DNA of 64,000 bases. Source: Pseudomonadales bacterium (lineage in GTDB: Bacteria > Pseudomonadota > Gammaproteobacteria > Pseudomonadales > Azotimanducaceae). Positions 37,189 to 45,923 of the stretch are shown here, piece by piece. The notes under the pieces were generated by a model. The model saw only the letters and a program-made list of their open reading frames with translations. It had not been told where the DNA came from and did not search any database. Within the stretch, counting starts at the first letter, position 1, and each line of letters begins with the position of its first letter. The position numbers were made by a program, and so were the translations under genes. The DNA is taken from contig JANQOA010000372.1 in the NCBI GenBank assembly GCA_028279305.1, forward strand, positions 1-64,000, given 5' to 3'.

Positions 37189-38151
37189 TTAGTTAGTAAT
37201 CATGATCTTACCAATCACTTTTCGATCAACTATGAGCTGATAGGCCTGGTGAATGTCCGCCATCGGCAGGACGTGGGAAATGTGCGGGCGGATGCGCCCG
37301 CTGGCCAGCCAGTCCAGCAACACCTCGTTGTTCTTGCGGTTCAACGCGGGATTGTGTTTCTGCAGCCCGCCCAGGGTATAGCCGATCACCGAGGCGTCTT
37401 TGACCAGCAGATGGCTGGTTTTAGCCAGGGCGCTGCGGCCGCTGGTAAACCCCAGCACCAGGATGCGGCCGAAGGGCGCAACACAGCGCATGGACTCATC
37501 AAATACATCACCGCCCACCGGATCGTAAATGACGTCCGCACCCAGGCCGCCGGTCAGCTCTTTAACCGCGTCGCGGAAGCCGTTGCTGTAGTTGATCACA
37601 TGATCAGCGCCCATGGCGGTGACCGCGGCCAGCTTCTCATCCGAGCTCGCCGTGCCGATCACCCGGGCGCCGAACAGTTTACCCAGGTCAACTGCCGCCA
37701 GTCCCACGCCGCCCGCGGAACCATGCACCAACAGGGTTTCACCGGCCCTTAACATACCGCGCTGAATGCCGTAGTAAGCGGTTGCGTAGTTGTTGCGGAA
37801 GGAGGCTGCCACCTGCAGATCGACACCATGCGGCACCCGGGTCGCCGCCCGGCTGCTGATGTTAACGGCTTCCACGCAACCCCCGGGGCAGATCACCCGG
37901 TCGCCGGTTTGCAGAGTGTCTACCCCGGCGCCGACAGCGGTGACGGTGCCGGCGGCTTCCCCGCCGACAACAAAAGGCAACGGCGACTTAACCTGGTAAT
38001 CACCGGCAAACCGCACCAGGTCGCTGAATTGAATGCCGCGGACGTCCAACGCCACCTGAATTTCACCCTCCGCGGGCGGGCCAGGCGGCGGTACGTCAAC
38101 AATTTCGAGGTCCAGATGGGTGCCGAATTTTGTACAGTGAACTGCTTTCAA
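37189..38151 (-). CDS. NADPH:quinone oxidoreductase / zinc-type MDR dehydrogenase
   Basis: GETLLVHGSAGGVGLAAVDLGKLFGARVIGTASS. Confidence 0.9.
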   Translation of the reverse strand: MKAVHCTKFGTHLDLEIVDVPPPGPPAEGEIQVALDVRGIQFSDLVRFAGDYQVKSPLPFVVGGEAAGTVTAVGAGVDTLQTGDRVICPGGCVEAVNISSRAATRVPHGVDLQVAASFRNNYATAYYGIQRGMLRAGETLLVHGSAGGVGLAAVDLGKLFGARVIGTASSDEKLAAVTAMGADHVINYSNGFRDAVKELTGGLGADVIYDPVGGDVFDESMRCVAPFGRILVLGFTSGRSALAKTSHLLVKDASVIGYTLGGLQKHNPALNRKNNEVLLDWLASGRIRPHISHVLPMADIHQAYQLIVDRKVIGKIMITN

Positions 38152-38329
38152 AGCGCTGTGATTCCTTTTGGCTGAGAGGCTTATTCAACCAATCCCGGGT
38201 GGTGCATACAACCTGAGTTGTACTGCGGCTACACGGCTGAAGTACATTGTTGTAAGGCCTGGCGGGGCTGCATACACTATGTGATGTTGTTGGCAGCATA
38301 AGCGGCGAAAGCTGCAAGGCGGAAACAGA

Positions 38330-39061
38330 ATGCGTGGAACGTCAGGACAGTTCGCAGGCGTAATCGTTGTGGCGGTGGTCATGGCGCTGGGAAGTTCAGG
38401 CGCGGTGTTCGCCGGGTGGGGAGCAGATCAGTTTCCGCAACCGGAACCGGAACGGGAACCGGCAACGGAACAGGAGGTGCCGCGGAGTATTGTCGGCACC
38501 TGGGTGTTTGATATGGAACGGACCATGGAGGATTTTTTGGACAAGTTGCGGCAACACCGGGAAGCCATTGCAGCAGGCAGCAGGCCGGCAACTGAGTCCG
38601 GGTCAGAAGTGTTTGACCTGCGGCCTCAACCCCAGGTGCGGGCGGACATGACGTCCTCACCCGCAGGCGCGCGCGCGGCCGGAACTCCGCTCCTGGTCAT
38701 AGACGACACGCACATCGTTTTCCACGGTACCGGGTTGAACGGCCCCATGAAAAAGAAAACGGCGTACAAAATCGTAGGCGGGAATGCACGCCTGCTGATG
38801 CTGGAGGCGCAGGATGAGGCGCAAACGGCGGTGATGAATGTGCGCCTGGTGCCGGGCGGGCTGGCGGTGGAGAGTACGGATTGCCGCCGGCAGACGGAGG
38901 CTTGTGCTGAAATGTATGATCAGCCGCCGGCGACACAGATTTCAGGTCCTGACCCCGTAACTGGTGAATTCCGCGAGGTACAGGTATCTCCCCGCGTACC
39001 CGCGGGACATGAAAGCGGCATCAAATGGGTGTACTTCAAACGCGCTGCTGATTCCGGCTGA
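38330..39061 (+). CDS. Secreted hypothetical protein
   Basis: Signal-peptide-like N-terminus and EPEREPATEQE tract; SIVGTWVFDMERTMEDFLDK. Confidence 0.6.
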   Translation: MRGTSGQFAGVIVVAVVMALGSSGAVFAGWGADQFPQPEPEREPATEQEVPRSIVGTWVFDMERTMEDFLDKLRQHREAIAAGSRPATESGSEVFDLRPQPQVRADMTSSPAGARAAGTPLLVIDDTHIVFHGTGLNGPMKKKTAYKIVGGNARLLMLEAQDEAQTAVMNVRLVPGGLAVESTDCRRQTEACAEMYDQPPATQISGPDPVTGEFREVQVSPRVPAGHESGIKWVYFKRAADSG

Positions 39062-40378
39062 TCAGACCAGGGCGGATAACGGTTGGCGCATGTCAAACAC
39101 CGCATCCACCAGCGCCGCTGCGTCCGCGTCTCCGGCATCAGCTTTCTTGTTTAACGCCTGCAGCCGCTTGATGGCGGGTTGTTCATCGGGGAAATCGCCG
39201 GTGGTGCCTTTTTTGCTGAAATCGATCAGCGCGGCAAACAACCACGGCGCGCGCGCCTGTTCAGCAGCTTGCCGGAAGTAGCTGCGCCAGAGGGATTGCA
39301 CGTCGGGCTGCGCGGCCAGCAACTCATGCAGCACCCAGGCCTGACGGCAGGCGCTGGTCATGCCCTGGGCGTAGCCGGGGTTAACGTGCATATAAGCATC
39401 CCCCATGACCAGCAGGCCGCTGGGGAAATCCTCCAGGTTTTCGTAGTGGCGCCAGACGCTGCGCGGAAACTTGTAGCGGTGGGGGGACGCCAGCGGTTCC
39501 GCCTGCTGCAGCAGGTTGGATAGTTTAGGGTTGTGCAAGCTGTTGATGTAGTTATGAAAACCCTGCAGATCCGTGGGCGGGTGGTCGCCGAGCCTACCGG
39601 CCAGGGTGACCAGCCAGCGCTCTCCCTCAACCTTGGCCATGGAGCCGCCGCGTTTAGTGTATTCGCCTTGACGGGCCGAGGAGATAAGGAAGCCGACGTC
39701 AGCAAAGTTGGCGTCGGGCCGGGCGGCAAAAAACGCTGAGGTATAGGCAAAGTCGCAGTTAACAACCGATTCCGCAGGGGTGGCAAAACCTGCTTCCTGC
39801 AGCCAGCGCAAGGTCCTGCTGACCTGGCCGCTGGTGTCCACAACCATGTCCGCGGCCAACCGCAGGCCGCTGTCCAGGGTGACGCCGGTAACCCGGCTGC
39901 GGCTGCGGCTGAGGATGATGTCTTTGACGCGCTCGCCGTAACGCGGGCTGACCTGGGGCAGTTGTTCCACCTCGGTGCGCATGCAGTGTTCAAGCAAAGC
40001 CCGGGTCTGCACCCGCATCGGCTTGGCATCAACCATGGGCGTGGGCTGAAACCTCGATACCCTGTAGGTCTTGCCCTGGGGGGTCAACGCGTACCATTGA
40101 CCCGGGCCGGCGCGGTGGCCGCCGAGGCTGTCCAGTTGTGAGCCCAATTGCGGAAACAGCGCGTCCAGCACTTCCAGGCCGCCGGGCAGAAGCGTGTGCA
40201 GATGGTTGCCCTGGGGCACCGCGGCGCGCACTTCCGGACCGGCGGGCATGGCATCACGGTCCACCAGAACTACCTTTTCAGCATGAGCTGCCATGACCCT
40301 GGCGGCCAGCAAGCCGGCAAATCCCGCCCCCACAATTACAACCTGCTGCAACACCCTGCCTCCCGCGCCCCGGTTCAA
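39062..40378 (-). CDS. FAD-dependent monooxygenase/oxidoreductase
   Basis: VVIVGAGFAGLLAARVMAAHAEKVVLVDRD; MGDAYMHVNPGYAQGMTSACRQA. Confidence 0.88.
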   Translation of the reverse strand: MNRGAGGRVLQQVVIVGAGFAGLLAARVMAAHAEKVVLVDRDAMPAGPEVRAAVPQGNHLHTLLPGGLEVLDALFPQLGSQLDSLGGHRAGPGQWYALTPQGKTYRVSRFQPTPMVDAKPMRVQTRALLEHCMRTEVEQLPQVSPRYGERVKDIILSRSRSRVTGVTLDSGLRLAADMVVDTSGQVSRTLRWLQEAGFATPAESVVNCDFAYTSAFFAARPDANFADVGFLISSARQGEYTKRGGSMAKVEGERWLVTLAGRLGDHPPTDLQGFHNYINSLHNPKLSNLLQQAEPLASPHRYKFPRSVWRHYENLEDFPSGLLVMGDAYMHVNPGYAQGMTSACRQAWVLHELLAAQPDVQSLWRSYFRQAAEQARAPWLFAALIDFSKKGTTGDFPDEQPAIKRLQALNKKADAGDADAAALVDAVFDMRQPLSALV

Positions 40379-40422
40379 TTTAATGTGATCAGAAAAATGT
40401 GATTAGAAATGGTAACTGGTAA

Positions 40423-40439
40423 GATATTAATATCAGTTA
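40423..40439. promoter_or_regulatory. Palindrome GATATTAATATC in divergent intergenic region
   Basis: Perfect 12-bp palindrome at 40423-40434 between FAD oxidoreductase and HxlR gene. Confidence 0.45.
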
Positions 40440-40446
40440 TACACTG

Positions 40447-40914
40447 ATGCAAATTCAACGGGTGGAATCAACCATGCCCCAGCGTTCCGGGTGCCCAATT
40501 AATCTCTCGCTGGAAATTCTTGGCGATAAATGGACCCTGGTGGTGTTACGCGACATTGCCCTGGGGGAGCGCCGTTATTTCCGTGAGCTGCTGACCCGGA
40601 ACCCGGAAGGCATCCCGCCCAACATGCTTTCGGACCGGCTGAAGCTCTTAATCAGACACGGTCTGCTGACCCGCCGGCAGGCGCCTGACCATAAACAGAA
40701 GGTGATTTACAGCCTCACGGCACAGGGTATTGAACTGCTGCCGGTACTGGCGCAGCTGGCGATCTGGGGGCGCAAGTATTTGCCGGTATCCGCCGAGGAT
40801 GACGCCCTGGCCAAGATGCTGGAGGACGGCGGACCGGTTTTCTGGGACAAACTGATGGCGCGCCTGCGCCGCCAGCATCTTGAAGGTGCGGCTGTCAGCG
40901 CAGCGGAACGCTAA
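40447..40914 (+). CDS. HxlR-family transcriptional regulator
   Basis: CPINLSLEILGDKWTLVVLRDIALGERRYFRELLTRNPEGIPPNMLSDRLKLL. Confidence 0.92.
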   Translation: MQIQRVESTMPQRSGCPINLSLEILGDKWTLVVLRDIALGERRYFRELLTRNPEGIPPNMLSDRLKLLIRHGLLTRRQAPDHKQKVIYSLTAQGIELLPVLAQLAIWGRKYLPVSAEDDALAKMLEDGGPVFWDKLMARLRRQHLEGAAVSAAER

Positions 40915-41267
40915 CGGAACAGGCGGCGGTGCACCGCGCGCAAGGCCAACAGCACTGCTGATAACAGGGCGCCCACCGTGTTTACCGGCGCCAGCAGTTG
41001 TGCCGCCAGCGCGTTTTCGATACTGAACAGCGTGGTGATCATGAGTTCGCTCACCGCCAGCGCCACATCCTGCAGCGGCATCATCAATACGGCCAGGAGT
41101 ATACCGGCGGTCAGCCGCATGTAACGGCGTTGACGCCGCAGGCGCAACACCCGGCCATTTACCGAACGCATAAACTGGCTGTCGTCCGCCGCTGCCGGTG
41201 GTTGGGCTTGAAACAAGGCTGCCAGTTGGGGATCCCGGTCTTCGGGTTGGCTGGGCTGGGAACTCAT
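40911..41267 (-). CDS. Putative membrane partner of sigma factor
   Basis: 4-bp overlap with sigma-factor gene; hydrophobic segments. Confidence 0.5.
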   Translation of the reverse strand: MSSQPSQPEDRDPQLAALFQAQPPAAADDSQFMRSVNGRVLRLRRQRRYMRLTAGILLAVLMMPLQDVALAVSELMITTLFSIENALAAQLLAPVNTVGALLSAVLLALRAVHRRLFR

Positions 41268-41917
41268 ACTTCATCTCCGGGCGGCTGCCCGCCGTAAGCT
41301 TGTAAAACAGATTTGAGTTGTTCGGTGCCACGCCGGATGTGTGACTTGACGGTGCCCAGCGGGAGTTCGCACAGGCCCGCAATCTCACCATGGCTCAAAC
41401 CTTCGTGATAGGACAATACAATGCACAGGCGCACTACGCCGGGCAGAGTCTGCAGCGCCAGATTGAGATCCAGCCCCAGAGCGATCTGGTCGGGAGCCGC
41501 GGCCTCGGCGTCAACAGCGCTTTCCAGGGCGTTGGCGCGGGCGTGTTTACGCTGGTGCTTCAGCCAGGTGTTAACAGCCAGTTTTTTCAGCCAGGCGTCA
41601 AAGCGGTGCACGTCCCGCAGTTTTGCGATGTCTTTCCAGGTCTGCAGCAACGCCTGCTGCGCCAGGTCGTCCGCCAGATGGGGATCACCGCAGCAGCGGT
41701 ACATCAGGGTCCGCAAAGACCGCTGTTTGCGGCGTACCAGTTCCGCAAACGCCTGGGGGTCGCCGCCGCGGGCCAGGGCTACCAACAGGGCCTGGTTACC
41801 GCCGTGCATGCGGGACGTTTGTGCCGCGGCATTGTTGCGGTCCTCTTTGAGGTCCCTGTTGCCTTCCTCGTTGTTGTCCTTGTTGCGGTCCTTGTTGTTG
41901 TCCTTTTTGTCGTCCAT
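41264..41917 (-). CDS. ECF-type RNA polymerase sigma factor with low-complexity N-terminus
   Basis: DPHLADDLAQQALLQTWKDIAKLRDVHRFDAWLKKLAVNTWLKHQRK; LSHGEIAGLCELPLGTVKSHIRRGTEQLKS. Confidence 0.88.
   Translation of the reverse strand: MDDKKDNNKDRNKDNNEEGNRDLKEDRNNAAAQTSRMHGGNQALLVALARGGDPQAFAELVRRKQRSLRTLMYRCCGDPHLADDLAQQALLQTWKDIAKLRDVHRFDAWLKKLAVNTWLKHQRKHARANALESAVDAEAAAPDQIALGLDLNLALQTLPGVVRLCIVLSYHEGLSHGEIAGLCELPLGTVKSHIRRGTEQLKSVLQAYGGQPPGDEV
41870..41905 (-). repeat. 12-bp tandem repeat x3 in sigma-factor N-terminus
   Basis: GTTGTTGTCCTT / GTTGCGGTCCTT / GTTGTTGTCCTT (+ strand), encodes KDNNKDRNKDNN. Confidence 0.88.
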
Positions 41918-41938
41918 CGGGGTGCCTTGGGCTGACGT

Positions 41939-42373
41939 CTAGCGGCGCTCCAGTGACATTTCCCGTTTGTGGCTGCGCTGTACATAGAGTGCCGCCGCCA
42001 GCAGGCCGCCGCTGATACACAGCAGCAGCGCGCCCACTGCCAGCATAATCGGCAACAGCTCTGCGGCGACACTTAACGACATGATCCAACCGAACAGCAC
42101 CAGGCCCGGAGCCGTTGACAGCACTATAAAGCCGGCAATGCGTAAGTCCCGGGCCAGGTTCTTGTTGCTGCCGGTAATGCTCAGCAACTTGTCGGTCAGC
42201 TCTTCGTCAATGGGCCGGCCGCTCTCGATAAGCCGCCGCAAGGTTTCGTGCTGAGCGTCGCGTTTACGGATGCTGTCCCACACGCCGGCGGCAATAGTGC
42301 CGGCTATGAACAGCCAGAATCCCAGAGCGCCCAAACCGGCGCCGGTGCTTAATTCCTGCATGACCATCATCAC
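41939..42373 (-). CDS. Membrane hypothetical protein
   Basis: Three hydrophobic segments; coherent GC-rich ORF. Confidence 0.55.
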   Translation of the reverse strand: MMMVMQELSTGAGLGALGFWLFIAGTIAAGVWDSIRKRDAQHETLRRLIESGRPIDEELTDKLLSITGSNKNLARDLRIAGFIVLSTAPGLVLFGWIMSLSVAAELLPIMLAVGALLLCISGGLLAAALYVQRSHKREMSLERR

Positions 42374-42442
42374 TCATGTGGTTGTGTCTACTATATATAG
42401 GTCCATGCTGCCGCCATTTGGATGCAGCGGCGGGAAAAAAAA

Positions 42443-43699
42443 TTAAGCGGGGTCAGCAGGCTGCCTGGCCAGGCTGAATTGCAGGATAAGAAAAGCCAGC
42501 ACCGCTGAGATCAGGGAGCCCAACACAATGCCCAGGCGGTCACCGGCAAAATAGTCGCCGCTGCCATGCTCAAAAGCCAAGCCGGCGATAAAAAGACTCA
42601 TGGTAAAGCCGATACCGCAGATGCAGGCGACACCCAGCAGGTTCATCCAGCTGACTCCTTTGGGTAACTGGGCAAAACCGCTGAGCACGGTGATACCAAC
42701 AAACAGCATAATGCCGATAGGTTTACCCGCAACCAGCCCCAACACCACGCCCATGGTCACCGGGTGCAGCAGGTCCTGGACGGACATGCCCGAAAGTGAC
42801 AGGCCGGCGTTGGCAAAAGCAAAGATCGGCAGGATGGCAAAGGCTACCGGCCCATGCAGATCGTGTTCCAGATCCTGCAGCGGTGAGCGGCCGTCCGGGC
42901 TGCGCATGGGGATACAGAATGCAATCATCACCCCTGCCAGCGTAGCGTGCACACCTGATTTCAGCACCGCCACCCACAACACTATGCCCAGCAGGATATA
43001 TGCAGAGGTGCGGGTGACTCCCAGGCGGTTCATCAGTGCGGCGATGCTCAGGGCTGCGGCGCCGGTCAACAGCGCGCTGAGTGACAGGTCTGCGGAATAA
43101 AATACGGCAATAATGGCAATGGCGGCCAGGTCGTCAAATATGGCCAGAGTGAGCAGAAATACCTTCAACGTGGTCGGCACCCGGCTGCCGAAAGCCCCCA
43201 GCAGGGCCAGTGCAAATGCAATGTCGGTGGCGACCGGGATGGCCCAGCCATCCAAAGCGATCGGATCGGACCAGTTCAGCCAGGCATAGATACCGGCAGG
43301 CACCAGCATACCGCCGATAGCACCCATGCCGGGCAGCACCACCTGGGAAAAGGAAGACAACTCACCTTCAAGAATCTCGCGTTTGATCTCCAGGCCGATC
43401 AGAAAGAAGAATATCGCCATCAGGCCGTCGTTGATCCACAGCAGCAGGGGTTTGTTTATGTCCAGCGCGCCCACCTGCAGCGCTACCGTGGTGTCCAGCA
43501 GGCTGTCGTAAAGACCGCTCCAGGGGGAGTTGGCCACCACCATGGCAATTACCGCGGAGATCATCAGCAGGATGCCGCCGGCGGACTCCAGGTGCAGGAA
43601 TTCGCGTAAAGCCCCGGCAACCATCGAAGGTGAATCGGCTGGCTGCGGCTGCTGCCCGTGTTGGTTCTCTTGTTGGTTCTCTTGTTGTTTGTCTTGCAT
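42443..43699 (-). CDS. nhaA: Na+/H+ antiporter NhaA
   Basis: ESAGGILLMISAVIAMVVANSP; IPVATDIAFALALLGAFGSRVP; FAFANAGL. Confidence 0.95.
   Translation of the reverse strand: MQDKQQENQQENQHGQQPQPADSPSMVAGALREFLHLESAGGILLMISAVIAMVVANSPWSGLYDSLLDTTVALQVGALDINKPLLLWINDGLMAIFFFLIGLEIKREILEGELSSFSQVVLPGMGAIGGMLVPAGIYAWLNWSDPIALDGWAIPVATDIAFALALLGAFGSRVPTTLKVFLLTLAIFDDLAAIAIIAVFYSADLSLSALLTGAAALSIAALMNRLGVTRTSAYILLGIVLWVAVLKSGVHATLAGVMIAFCIPMRSPDGRSPLQDLEHDLHGPVAFAILPIFAFANAGLSLSGMSVQDLLHPVTMGVVLGLVAGKPIGIMLFVGITVLSGFAQLPKGVSWMNLLGVACICGIGFTMSLFIAGLAFEHGSGDYFAGDRLGIVLGSLISAVLAFLILQFSLARQPADPA
43660..43695 (-). repeat. 12-bp tandem repeat x3 at nhaA N-terminus
   Basis: GTTGGTTCTCTT x2 and GTTGTTTGTCTT (+ strand), encodes KQQENQQENQ. 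Confidence 0.88.
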
Positions 43700-43724
43700 T
43701 TTATCGCTGGCCCGCCGCCGCTGT

Positions 43725-43788
43725 GCTGCGGTTAAAAGTTGCTGCGGTTAAAGGGTGCTGCTGTTAAACGGTGCGGCAGTTAAAACCC
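43725..43788. repeat. 16-bp tandem repeat x4 in nhaA leader
   Basis: GCTGCGGTTAAAAGTT / GCTGCGGTTAAAGGGT / GCTGCTGTTAAACGGT / GCGGCAGTTAAAACCC. Confidence 0.9.
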
Positions 43789-43852
43789 GAAGCGTGAATA
43801 GTGCAGATTAATTTCCGCTTGGCAACATTTTCCGCCGGCTCAGGTCGCCGGC

Positions 43853-44806
43853 TCACCTGTATGAAACATCCGTGAGACGCTCAGCGGCGGCCAGCCACAG
43901 GTCTGCTTCCTGCCGCATCCCCAGTTGCAACAGAACCAGCGCGGTGGATACACGCTCCGCAAAACCCCACTCCCAGACGGCGGTACTGGAAGTTGCAGCC
44001 AACGCGGCCAGTTGCTCACACCGTTGCCAAGCCAGCGCCTGCGTGTCCCCGGCCAGCAGTTCTTCGTTCCAGTCGCGCATCAGCGCCGCCAGATCGCAGG
44101 CGGGTTCTGCAAACAATCCTTCCGGGTCAACCAGTTTATACCCGCCGCCGGGCGCAGCCAGGATGTTCAGATTGTGGGCGTCCCCGTGCACCAGCACGGC
44201 GCGCTCCGCTGCATACGCTTGTGCCCGGTTTTCACAGCAGCGCAGAGCCTGCTGCAGGGTTTTGCGGCTGCAGGGTTGCTGCTGCCGGTGCCATTCCGTG
44301 TCGATAAAGTGGAATAACCAGTTTGCTTTTTCAGCGCCGGTGGTGAGACCGGCCGGGTCTGCAGGGGCGACCCAGGATGGCGCCAAGGTGCGGCAGATTA
44401 TTTCGATCTGTTCACCAACGGGTAAGTCCTGCTGTTGCAGGGGTGTGCCTAGGCGTTCCAGCAGCAACGCATTATGAGTGCGGTCATGGGCATACATGTG
44501 TGCGTATCCGCGGCCGTCCGCCAGGGTATAGGCGAGAGCTTCACGGCCCACCTCCGCTGAGCCGGGTAAACCGATTTTCAGCACCGCGGCGGCGCCGTTG
44601 CTGGTTTCGGCGCTTACCACCAGACTCTCCGAACCGCCGGGCAACACGCCGCTGACGGTTAACTCCCAGTCCCGGGCAAGTTCCGTAACAATCCGCTCCA
44701 GGTCAGCCAGCCAACGGTGCCCGGCTTCGCCCAGCGACTCAGCGCGCCGGCGCGCCGCTGCAGGCGGCTGCAGCCGGTCTTCGCGGCTGACAATCTTGTT
44801 CTGCAT
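43853..44806 (-). CDS. Aminoglycoside/hydroxyurea-type phosphotransferase (APH(6)-like)
   Basis: VLVHGDAHNLNILAAPGGGYKLVDPEGLFAEPACDLAALMRDW; upstream part of listed ORF likely untranslated. Confidence 0.82.
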   Translation of the reverse strand: MQNKIVSREDRLQPPAAARRRAESLGEAGHRWLADLERIVTELARDWELTVSGVLPGGSESLVVSAETSNGAAAVLKIGLPGSAEVGREALAYTLADGRGYAHMYAHDRTHNALLLERLGTPLQQQDLPVGEQIEIICRTLAPSWVAPADPAGLTTGAEKANWLFHFIDTEWHRQQQPCSRKTLQQALRCCENRAQAYAAERAVLVHGDAHNLNILAAPGGGYKLVDPEGLFAEPACDLAALMRDWNEELLAGDTQALAWQRCEQLAALAATSSTAVWEWGFAERVSTALVLLQLGMRQEADLWLAAAERLTDVSYR

Positions 44807-44942
44807 AGTGCGGCTGATGGACAGTCTCCGTGTCGGGCGGATGGTCATCCAATAACCCGGTTGGCCATTGTAAACCAGAACCCCACTTGCAGGATGCACG
44901 CGGGCGGTACATCCTTCGAAAGCAGCGACAATAGGAGTACGG

Positions 44943-45389
44943 ATGATTGATCTGACAGACGCCGGGTGCGCTAACGAAAAATTAGCATTGCAGATGTTCA
45001 AGGCCATGGAGGAGGGTACCTTGTCCAGCGCTCTGGAGGAGCTGTGCAGCGCAGACTTCGTCTGGGCCAACAGCGGTTTGCCCACCCTCAGTGGACGTCA
45101 GGCAGTGCTGGCGCATATGGCTGCGGGCGGGTTTGCCAGCACCATTCCGATTCTGGCTGACATGACTTCTTTCAGTGCTGATCTGATACATATTGCCAGT
45201 GCCGGTAATGTGGTTTTCACCGAGCGTATCGACCATCACTGGGATGCGCAGGGCCGGGATCTGATGACCCCCCACATTGCCGGTGTCATCGAAATCCGCG
45301 ACGGTAAAATCTGCGCCCTGAGGGACTTTTACGATACCGCCTGTTACCAGCAGACACCCACGGCGCCGGACCCCGCGCATGCGCTCTGA
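44943..45389 (+). CDS. SnoaL/limonene-epoxide-hydrolase-like protein
   Basis: Short alpha+beta NTF2-like pattern VFTERIDHHWDAQGRDLMTPHIAGVIEIRDGKICALRDFYD. Confidence 0.8.
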   Translation: MIDLTDAGCANEKLALQMFKAMEEGTLSSALEELCSADFVWANSGLPTLSGRQAVLAHMAAGGFASTIPILADMTSFSADLIHIASAGNVVFTERIDHHWDAQGRDLMTPHIAGVIEIRDGKICALRDFYDTACYQQTPTAPDPAHAL

Positions 45390-45876
45390 AGCACCGGCGC
45401 TGATCTCCGCGCTGACGGCCGCCACCAGCATGGAAGGTGTATTGCAACACCGGCCGCAGTTGCTGGAACGTTACCGGTCATTTTATCTGCAGCTCTGGCA
45501 GGGCGGGCTGGTGCCGCACCGGGTGTTGGAGCTGTGCAGGCTGCGGATCGCGCAGATTCACGATGCCCGGGCAGAACTGGCAGTGCGCAACAGCTTTTGT
45601 CAGATCTCCGAGCAGGAGCGGGAGGCGCTGGCCCGGGGTGATCACGGCGGCTTCAGCGGCGCGGAACGGGCGGCGCTGTCGCTGGCTGAAGAGATGCCGT
45701 TTAACCATCACGGCATCAGCGACCAGCAGGTTAAAGACGCAGCGGCCGGCCTGGGTGAAAGCGGTGCTGTTGCGCTGCTCACCGCGCTGGCGTTTTTTGA
45801 TGTAAATTGCCGCTTGAAGCTGGTGTGGGCTATCAGCCCGCAAGCACAGACTTTTGACGGTTCCGCAATCAGCTGA
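45379..45876 (+). CDS. Carboxymuconolactone decarboxylase family protein (lacks CxxC)
   Basis: LPHRVLELCRLRIAQIHDARAELAVRN...AERAALSLAEEM-type layout; overlaps upstream gene. Confidence 0.78.
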   Translation: MRSEAPALISALTAATSMEGVLQHRPQLLERYRSFYLQLWQGGLVPHRVLELCRLRIAQIHDARAELAVRNSFCQISEQEREALARGDHGGFSGAERAALSLAEEMPFNHHGISDQQVKDAAAGLGESGAVALLTALAFFDVNCRLKLVWAISPQAQTFDGSAIS

Positions 45877-45923
45877 AAATAATCGATATCTCTTGTACAA
45901 CTTCCAGATAAAAAGGCATACAA

